DNA from: Bacteroidia bacterium
GTDB taxonomy: Bacteria > Bacteroidota > Bacteroidia > Bacteroidales > Azobacteroidaceae
Assembly: GCA_025996815.1 (NCBI GenBank)
Contig: BNTT01000154.1
Location: 1 to 7,415 of the forward strand
DNA: 7,415 nucleotides
Reading direction: 5' to 3'
Shown: positions 1 to 6,090 of the stretch, one piece after another
How the letters are laid out: every line of letters begins with the position of its first letter
Position numbering within the stretch: the first letter of the stretch is position 1
Translations under genes and position numbers: made by a program
The notes under the pieces: model-generated
Seen by the model: the letters and a program-made list of their open reading frames with translations, nothing else
What the model was told of the DNA's origin: nothing
The model's database searches: none

Positions 1-409
1 CGGGATACATGGCATCATTTTCGCGTTTGGTTGCCCACCCGCCGACAGCCCACAATCCCCAGTCGATGAACATGCCGAATTTCATATCCTGTATCCATTC
101 GGGCGCATTGTGCATATCAAGCGAGGCACCGCTTGCTTGCCATTTACCGGTTGCATTGGTGTTCAGCACACGGTTGTATTCCTTTGCAGCATCCTGCATC
201 ATTTTCTCGGAATACCGGTCTTTCAACTCCGTCAGGGAATATTTGTAGCGATGCTCAACAGGGTTATACCCTGCCGGGCGACGGTATTCTTTGGGAGCGT
301 TTGGGACTTCCTTCAGGTCTTTGTTGCCATAGACAATATTGGCATCCTGAGCGTTACATAAACTGCTTATTGCTAATAATAAGCCGAGAAAAATACTTTT
401 TTGTTTCAT
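1..409 (-). CDS. GH29 alpha-L-fucosidase-like protein, N-terminal part (3' end outside window)
   Basis: Only the first 136 codons are present; the reading frame is open to the window edge. The start is the ATG at 409-407, chosen because it gives a clean Sec signal peptide: MKQKS, a hydrophobic core rich in Leu/Ile, then SLCNA with probable cleavage before QDAN (residue 21). An N-terminal charged region follows (residues 25-85). Residues 88-126 match the entrance of the GH29 barrel: GKW, then ASL, then PEW and DMKFGMFIDWG, compared with the family pattern PEW..daKFGiFiHWG. GH29 enzymes hydrolyse terminal alpha-L-fucosides by a retaining mechanism; the nucleophile Asp and acid/base lie further on and cannot be seen. 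Oddity: residue 116 is Asp where fucosidases usually have the fucose-contacting His of HWG. The gene follows the 1029-residue glycosidase by 49 bases with no visible promoter, so it is probably co-transcribed. Family assignment is good; fucose specificity is only inferred. Confidence 0.8.
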   Translation of the reverse strand, partial: MKQKSIFLGLLLAISSLCNAQDANIVYGNKDLKEVPNAPKEYRRPAGYNPVEHRYKYSLTELKDRYSEKMMQDAAKEYNRVLNTNATGKWQASGASLDMHNAPEWIQDMKFGMFIDWGLWAVGGWATKRENDAMYP

Positions 410-419
410 TTTTTTTCAT
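354..419 (-). other. Out-of-frame ATG opening a 21-codon overlapping ORF in the GH29 leader
   Basis: On the coding strand the GH29 leader reads A10-TG-A7-ATG. The first ATG (419-417) lies 10 bases upstream of the GH29 start and in another frame. It opens a 21-codon ORF (MKKNETKKYF...) ending in TAA at 356-354, inside the GH29 signal-peptide region. This could simply be a by-product of the A-rich leader that Bacteroidota use in place of a Shine-Dalgarno sequence, or it could compete for initiation. I do not propose a functional peptide. Confidence 0.25.
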
Positions 420-458
420 TTTTTTTTTAATTATTTTTACTATTATTCGTTTAGACGA

Positions 459-3400
459 TTATTCTTTAGTTCCTTTTTCCAGTATAAAATCATCCATCAA
501 TCCATAATCCAGCTGTCGGTAATCGTTGCCTGCCGGATAGTTTTTCACACCCCTGAAATGCCAAGGACTTACTTTTCCCTTTTGGGAATTATGGAAAGGA
601 CCGAACAGGTTTTTGTTGCTGCCTGCCACCTTCACTTCAATGGTGTTGGCGCCCTGTTTCAGTTTGTCCGTCACATTGACGCTGTATGGCTCAAAGCCGA
701 TAATTCCTGCGGATTCGCCGTTGACCGAGACTTCGGCTATCGTTCCCGTCCATTCGCCCAAATTGACGCGATAAGAAGCATTTCCCGATATTTCGTAAGT
801 TTTTGAATAGGATACGATGCCCGGATAGAACGACCAACCCTGTGTTTTCCAACTGCCCGCTGTAAGCGAAACGGGCGGATGGATAACCCAGCCTTTGGCA
901 GCAGGTTGCACAGAGAAGTTACCCAAGATGATGACCTGTTCAATCTCTGCCATGATTTTCATAGGCGAGAGGTCAATCACAAGGCTGTTTTCGCCTTTCT
1001 TCACCACTTCACCGATATTGAATACCCGTAAATCGCGGTCGAGAAACCATTTGCCGGCTTCGGGCTTTATCTCTTTTCCGTTCAGCGTAATATTGTACAA
1101 ATCAGGACGTTCCACAACAGCCTGCATCCCCGACCTGTCAAAATCGCCTGACACGGTGAAACGATAAGTAGCCTTAAAACCGCCCGTTTTGAAAGTGTCG
1201 CGGCTCACCGTGTTGTCTTTGTACTGCACGGAAGTGTTCCACGGGTTGCCCGATGTGAAACCGTGATGTTTATAGACTTTATCGGCTGCATCGAAGATAT
1301 GCAGGTCGCGGAATGTTTCCTTACCCAACTGCAAATCGCAAAAGTCAATGGTCAGCACGTTGTTTCCTTGCGGGGTAACCGTGAGCGGCGATGATTCCTG
1401 CAATGCAACAAATTTGCCTGCCACTGCGGACGGTTCAAAACCTTGTTGCGTTTTGTTAAAGACATACAGCAAAAGGCTTCCGGCAGGCGGAATGTCAAAA
1501 TTCAGTTGAATATTTTTTCCGTCGGCTGTTTCGGGATAATCCTGCATTTCGCCTGTGAGCGTATTCAGCAACACCGCATCCTTACCTACCGTGGAAATCG
1601 TTCCCCGAGTCGTTTCTTCAAGGCTTGAGTTCACTAAGAACAGCACCCGCCCGTCAGCCGTCACACGACGGTGATGAAACAGATTGCCTCCCTGTCCGGT
1701 AAAAGCAATATCAGGCGAAGTAAAATATTTTGCAATCACTTCATCATTCAATTCCGTAAAATAGTGAACATTTTTGTTTTCGGCAAAGAATTTTTCCATT
1801 TCCGTATCGGGTTTACCCTCCAAAACGTTGGGCTTGGAAAATGCCAATATTGTACCGCCATTTTTCACAAATTCTTTCAATAGATTGAATGTAGGAGCAT
1901 CCAGATTTTCCGTCAATGGCGGAATCACCACTTTGGAGTAAGCCCTTTTATTGACAATAAATTTTCCTTTGGCTGATTTTCCGTGGTCTTTGATGATATT
2001 TTCAGAGCCGAGGTCATATTCTATCTGCGCTTTTTCAAGTCCGGTAACGAATGTCTGAAAAGCCTGTCCTATCTCGGCGAATTTTCGATTACTGCTGTGA
2101 TACAGCCAAACCGATGTAGTCGGTTCAAGAATGAGCAAATCGTTCAGTTGCTCTCCTGCCGACAAAGCCATTGACAAACGGGCAAAATGCAGGTTGAGAT
2201 AACTGTAATAGTCCCACCAAGGCTCCACCTCAGAAAATACAGGCGGGTAATCGTACTTGCGTGCACCGGAAATGCTCAAATCAGCGATATGCTGGTTCAT
2301 GAAATTGACGCCCAGCGCATATTCCCAGTCGCCAAGCCGTTTGTAGTCGCGAAAAGTTTCTTCCCACGCACCGCCGCCGTAAGTTTCGCTAAGGGTGCGG
2401 CGATAGCCCATCTGATTGGCTACACTGCTTAATTCCTTTACCGAACGGACATTGCCAAACTGCGCGCCCGTACTTTTCTCATCGAACTGATTGAACAGCA
2501 TGTCGATAGCAGGCATCTGATGCCAGGCATACATCGCCATATTGTCGGGACCATGCCCCATGTCGGGCCAACCGTGTTCCCAATAATGACCTGTAAATTT
2601 GAGGTCATGCGCTGCGCAGTATGCGGAATAGGGTTTTGCCCACCGGTCAACGAACAATTGCAGCAAAGTTTGCTGATAGTTGTGGCGAACCGTCTTCCAT
2701 TCACCCACCTCTTCGTAAAGCGATGGTAAAGCGTTTTTCAAATCGTAACCCCAATGGCTTTGGAATACCTCAAACAAATCGGGCGTCCACCGGATACCGC
2801 CGGGGGACGCTATCTGAGGTTCATCGGTAAAAACACCGAGCACCGACTTGCCAAATTCATCGCCAATCGCTTTTTCATATCCCGGCATGGTTACTTCAAG
2901 AAATTTCTGCGTAACTCCCGGATATAACAAATCTACATACGAAAAACCGCCAAACCATGCAGAGTTACCATGGTATGTTTTTGAAAACAGGTAATAGTTG
3001 CCCTTTTTTCCCGCTTCGTCTTTCAGACTGGCAGTAATATTGATGAATTTTCCACCATCTTCTTTCAGGCAGATAAAATAATCGACAACATTGTCAGGTA
3101 GAACTTCCGCTTTGGTCAGGTTTAATCCCTGTCCCTGGTTGTAACTTTCGGGCATCTGCGCAGGCACATGACCACCTGCAAAGCCGCTGGGATACGAGTT
3201 TTCGTCGTATATCCACACGTTCATGTCCAACTCCTTGGCTTTATCGACGGTGTAACGGTAGAGCGCAAACCACTCATCGCCAAGATACTCGGTCACCAAT
3301 CCCGGACGGGGATGCACAAACACGCCGCCAAACTTTTTGGCTTTCAGTTCGGTCAGCGAGCGGTCGATGATTTCGCGCGTTATCGTGGTGTTCCACACCC

Positions 3401-3548
3401 AAAGCGGTGCCGTACCATAGTCTTTTGAAGGTTCGGCAAATTCCTTTTGCAAGGATTCGAAATCGTTAATCACTCCTTTTTGAGTTTTCCCGGTGTTGCA
3501 AGACCACGACAAAACAACAATAGCAATAAAAGCAAAATACTTGTTCAT
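459..3548 (-). CDS. Large multidomain glycoside hydrolase, GH106/alpha-L-rhamnosidase-like, putative lipoprotein
   Basis: Complete 1029-residue protein. The N-terminus (MNKYFAFIAIVVLSWSC) is a short hydrophobic signal ending at Cys17, suggesting a lipoprotein, although Trp at -2 makes the lipobox atypical. Residues 45-130 hold a conserved barrel start: PLWVWN (48-53), FGGVFVHPRPGL (73-84), YLGDEW (88-93) and VWIYDENSYPSG (111-122). Further acidic motifs are FTDEP (240-244), GHYWEH (320-325) and SETYGG (387-392); Glu243 and Glu388 are candidate catalytic residues, by motif only. Residues 500-570 resemble the Rossmann-like module of GH42-type enzymes (YSKVVIPPL, then FVKNGGTILAF). Two C-terminal beta-sandwich regions follow (about 720-880 and 895-985); the last has the GH2/GH106 sugar-binding jelly-roll pattern (VNLGEWTGTIAEVSVNGES, EPYSVNVTDKL, GANTIEVKV). 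The length, about 1000 residues, fits GH106 relatives. The substrate is unproven; an L-rhamnoside is the best guess. It has its own likely promoter and precedes the GH29 gene by 49 bases. Confidence 0.72.
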   Translation of the reverse strand: MNKYFAFIAIVVLSWSCNTGKTQKGVINDFESLQKEFAEPSKDYGTAPLWVWNTTITREIIDRSLTELKAKKFGGVFVHPRPGLVTEYLGDEWFALYRYTVDKAKELDMNVWIYDENSYPSGFAGGHVPAQMPESYNQGQGLNLTKAEVLPDNVVDYFICLKEDGGKFINITASLKDEAGKKGNYYLFSKTYHGNSAWFGGFSYVDLLYPGVTQKFLEVTMPGYEKAIGDEFGKSVLGVFTDEPQIASPGGIRWTPDLFEVFQSHWGYDLKNALPSLYEEVGEWKTVRHNYQQTLLQLFVDRWAKPYSAYCAAHDLKFTGHYWEHGWPDMGHGPDNMAMYAWHQMPAIDMLFNQFDEKSTGAQFGNVRSVKELSSVANQMGYRRTLSETYGGGAWEETFRDYKRLGDWEYALGVNFMNQHIADLSISGARKYDYPPVFSEVEPWWDYYSYLNLHFARLSMALSAGEQLNDLLILEPTTSVWLYHSSNRKFAEIGQAFQTFVTGLEKAQIEYDLGSENIIKDHGKSAKGKFIVNKRAYSKVVIPPLTENLDAPTFNLLKEFVKNGGTILAFSKPNVLEGKPDTEMEKFFAENKNVHYFTELNDEVIAKYFTSPDIAFTGQGGNLFHHRRVTADGRVLFLVNSSLEETTRGTISTVGKDAVLLNTLTGEMQDYPETADGKNIQLNFDIPPAGSLLLYVFNKTQQGFEPSAVAGKFVALQESSPLTVTPQGNNVLTIDFCDLQLGKETFRDLHIFDAADKVYKHHGFTSGNPWNTSVQYKDNTVSRDTFKTGGFKATYRFTVSGDFDRSGMQAVVERPDLYNITLNGKEIKPEAGKWFLDRDLRVFNIGEVVKKGENSLVIDLSPMKIMAEIEQVIILGNFSVQPAAKGWVIHPPVSLTAGSWKTQGWSFYPGIVSYSKTYEISGNASYRVNLGEWTGTIAEVSVNGESAGIIGFEPYSVNVTDKLKQGANTIEVKVAGSNKNLFGPFHNSQKGKVSPWHFRGVKNYPAGNDYRQLDYGLMDDFILEKGTKE

Positions 3549-3636
3549 ATATTTTTAATTTAAATGATTACTGTATAGATACCTAAACTCATTTTTGTAA
3601 GCCACATTAATTTAATTGTTGCTGCAAAGGTACACA
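3549..3636 (-). other. 88-base intergenic gap between GH127 and the 1029-residue glycosidase
   Basis: This is the only sizeable non-coding gap in the window. Apart from the TAnnTTTG element it is A/T-rich and ends in the leader AATTTAAATTAAAAATAT just before the ATG at 3548. I see no stable GC-rich hairpin followed by a T-run on the coding strand, so there is no evidence for termination after GH127. Read-through and fresh initiation may both occur. Confidence 0.5.
3625..3632 (-). promoter_or_regulatory. Candidate Bacteroidota -7 promoter element (TAnnTTTG)
   Basis: On the minus strand this reads TACCTTTG, an exact match to the Bacteroidota sigma factor -7 consensus TAnnTTTG. It begins five bases after the GH127 stop codon, in the 88-base gap before the 1029-residue glycosidase. 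A TTG at 3649-3651 (a codon of GH127) could be the -33 partner, but the 16-base spacer is shorter than the usual 19-21, so that half is weak. Transcription would start near 3615-3620 and leave an untranslated leader of roughly 70 bases. This would let the two downstream genes be expressed apart from GH42-GH127. Confidence 0.5.
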
Positions 3637-6090
3637 TTATTTAATTTTCAACACCCGTAAATCAAAGATTCCTCCGGCAGTGTTGTTACGTTTCGCCTGA
3701 AACTTGACCGTAATGCGTTCTTTTCCGCGTGTCAATTCGTCGGGAATCGGCAACGAAACCGGATAAAGTCCTTTGCCGGCCGGTTTGCTGTGGTCAAGTG
3801 TCGCAATGGTCTTGCCGTCAATCTGTATGTCAAAGGTTCTGGCGCCGGAATCGGTACCATTCAACAGAATATACAACGCCTGCGGCTTGTCGGCAAGACA
3901 TTTCATTTCGTACATAAAATAACCGCCGTTGGGTGCGTCTCGCCAAAACTGTCCGTAGGCAACGCCGGTAACGGAAGAAATCGACTCGATTTTGTGCAAC
4001 GTTTCCGATTTCGAATCGGCATCGCCGATTAAAACACGGTCAACGGTTCTTCTATCAAGTTCCCACTGTTCACGTTTCGCTTTCGTATCCACAGCCGAAG
4101 CGTAAAGCGGCGTATGCGGTTGCTCTTCCTTATTATTTACCGGAAAATAAACAATGTACCGGCTGTAATGAATCTGATTGAACGGAATCAGCGTGTAATC
4201 ATCGACCTTGAACGTCAACGGGTCGGCAGATAGTTTTTCCGTTTGTGCTGCAACTTTCTTTGGTGTTCCTGTCAGCGGCTTAAATTTTTCAAACGGCAGA
4301 GCGTGAACAAGAGATGGACGTTTTCCCCAGTAGTCCGTTGCATCCCAGTAATCCGTTTTCTTTAAGTCGTGCGAATCATATTCCGCGGCAAGAATCACCG
4401 GTCCGTAAGCGAATGAATAAAATTTGTTTGCCGGCGACAGCGACGTCACGCTCAGTTGCATCGGCAACTTGACAACAATCTCGTCGCCGGTTTGCCAATG
4501 TCGTTTGAGTTCGATAAATTGAGAAGACGCAGACCGGATATTCTGGTTTTTGCCATTGACGGTGATACTCACCCTGTTTGGGGCAACCCAATGCGGATGC
4601 CGGATTTTAAGCGTGAACTCCGAAGGTTGCGAAAGTGTCAGTTTCAAAAGGGTTTGTTCTTCATTGGGAATTTTTGTGTCCTGATGCAAGGTAACGCCTT
4701 TTTCTTTCCATTCAACAACCGAAGGTATAAAAAGATTCACATACAATGAAGCGGCGTCGTGCGTATAAATCATTTTCTGGAATTTTGCCGGACTTTCAAA
4801 GCCGGTTCCGGTGCAACACCAAAACGATTCGTGTTCGGTACTGTGCGTTTTGAAAGCCCCCGGCTGCAATTTGGTGTAGTAGGTAATCATTCCCCGCTCC
4901 GGTTCATAAGCCCCAATAAGATGATTGACAAGCACTTTTTCGTAGTAGTCGAGCATTTCAGGTTCGGCATAATCCTCATACAGGGCTTCGGTAAGCCGAA
5001 GCATATTGACTGAATTGCAGGCTTCTGGTCCGTTGCTCTCTGTAACACGTTTGTCGTATTCCGATTGGGGAAAGAAATGTTCGCCGGTACTGTTTCCGCC
5101 CATTGCCCAAGTATGGTTGGCAACAACGGTTTTCCAAAAGAAACGGGCAGCGTCGGTATATTTTTTCTCGCCGGTATAGAGGTACACCGCTTCAAAGCCG
5201 GGATTTTTTTGAATGAAACAATTGGCGTGCCAGCCGCCAAGCATATCTTTTCCTTCGGCAAGAGGAACGAGAACACGTTGGTCGTTGAGGCGTTTTGCCC
5301 AATCGAGAAACCTTTTTTCGCCGGTCAGTTTATAAACATCAACGTAGGATTCGCTGAACGAACCATGTTCGCATATCAGTAATTTTTGCAGCGACTCTTC
5401 ATCAAGTTTGTTGATGATGCTTTGACCGAACCATTCTGCATATCGAACGAGAACTTTTTTGGCAAGCGGCAGGGAACATTTTGTTGCAACGTCATAGAGA
5501 CCGAGCGTAATCTTGTTCATAATGTACGTTGGTTCGTTGACGTCGGCAATTGCCCATTGGTAGATTTTGTAATCGCCGGTAAGAACCTGTTCATAAACGT
5601 GCCGCAAATTAGGCGTCGCACCGAGGAAACCGTCACCGGCAGCATTTTGACACGCATCAAGTTCGTTCAACGTGTATTCGAGGCGTTTGATAATTGCCGG
5701 ATCGCCGGTCGTTTCGTACATCATTGCCATAGACGAAAGATAAAAGCCGAGAATATGTCCCGGAATAATGTAACCGCGGTCTGATTCCCAGCCCGGATAG
5801 GGTTTTGCCTTCGATGTCAGACCGGCTTCGCGCCGAAACCATGCACATATTCTATCAGGTTCCAGCGTGAGGAGATAACGATGTGTCATGTCCTGAATAT
5901 GCTTGTAATCGCTGTCGAGCAATCGGACATCGGAGAGCGGAAAATAGTTCATCTTTGCCGGATGCAGCCTTGTTACCACAGATTCCTGAGCATACAAAGC
6001 CGAGCAAACCAGCAAGCAAATGACAATTGACAATGATTTTACTGTTTTAATGAATAAGTACTTCATACGATTTAATTTTATTATGTTCAT
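3637..6090 (-). CDS. GH127-family (DUF1680) beta-L-arabinofuranosidase-like enzyme
   Basis: Complete, 817 residues from the ATG at 6090, which overlaps the GH42 stop as ATGA. An in-frame ATG at 6066 gives 809 residues, a more usual 26-residue signal peptide (MKYLFIKTVK...CSALYA, cleaved before QES) and an A/T-rich leader; it may be the true start. Numbering here is from 6090. Residues 50-435 form the (alpha/alpha)6 barrel of the DUF1680 fold, with recurring TGD/TGE turns. By analogy with characterised GH127 enzymes, whose zinc-bound Cys is the nucleophile, the site is intact: Glu337 in STGEHFF, Glu356 and Cys358 in PEACNS, and Cys425-Cys426 in WCCTGTGFE. A beta-sandwich follows (about 440-555), then a DUF4986-like segment (about 555-650, with IPFNQIHYSRYIVY) and a C-terminal module like DUF6805 (about 685-815, starting DRVLIGDADSKSE). 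It probably removes terminal beta-L-arabinofuranose in the periplasm; some GH127 members act on other sugars such as aceric acid, so specificity is open. Confidence 0.88.
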   Translation of the reverse strand: MNIIKLNRMKYLFIKTVKSLSIVICLLVCSALYAQESVVTRLHPAKMNYFPLSDVRLLDSDYKHIQDMTHRYLLTLEPDRICAWFRREAGLTSKAKPYPGWESDRGYIIPGHILGFYLSSMAMMYETTGDPAIIKRLEYTLNELDACQNAAGDGFLGATPNLRHVYEQVLTGDYKIYQWAIADVNEPTYIMNKITLGLYDVATKCSLPLAKKVLVRYAEWFGQSIINKLDEESLQKLLICEHGSFSESYVDVYKLTGEKRFLDWAKRLNDQRVLVPLAEGKDMLGGWHANCFIQKNPGFEAVYLYTGEKKYTDAARFFWKTVVANHTWAMGGNSTGEHFFPQSEYDKRVTESNGPEACNSVNMLRLTEALYEDYAEPEMLDYYEKVLVNHLIGAYEPERGMITYYTKLQPGAFKTHSTEHESFWCCTGTGFESPAKFQKMIYTHDAASLYVNLFIPSVVEWKEKGVTLHQDTKIPNEEQTLLKLTLSQPSEFTLKIRHPHWVAPNRVSITVNGKNQNIRSASSQFIELKRHWQTGDEIVVKLPMQLSVTSLSPANKFYSFAYGPVILAAEYDSHDLKKTDYWDATDYWGKRPSLVHALPFEKFKPLTGTPKKVAAQTEKLSADPLTFKVDDYTLIPFNQIHYSRYIVYFPVNNKEEQPHTPLYASAVDTKAKREQWELDRRTVDRVLIGDADSKSETLHKIESISSVTGVAYGQFWRDAPNGGYFMYEMKCLADKPQALYILLNGTDSGARTFDIQIDGKTIATLDHSKPAGKGLYPVSLPIPDELTRGKERITVKFQAKRNNTAGGIFDLRVLKIK

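Noticed and set aside
441..467. Repeated ATTATTC around CGTTTAGACG after the 1029-residue gene, considered as a terminator
   Set aside because: The two copies are direct rather than inverted, and the possible stem is only three base pairs, so no credible hairpin forms.
133..507. 124-codon plus-strand ORF over the GH29 start and intergenic gap
   Set aside because: It runs antisense through the GH29 signal peptide and the T-rich leader; the long Phe/Ile stretch is just the translated homopolymer region.
4887..5276. 129-codon ORF on the minus strand in a second frame inside GH127
   Set aside because: It lies wholly within a well-supported GH127 reading frame whose barrel motifs continue through it, has no leader, and has no recognisable domain.
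5386..5784. 132-codon plus-strand ORF opposite GH127
   Set aside because: It is antisense to conserved GH127 barrel sequence, has no promoter or leader, and shows no family motif; best explained as a shadow frame.
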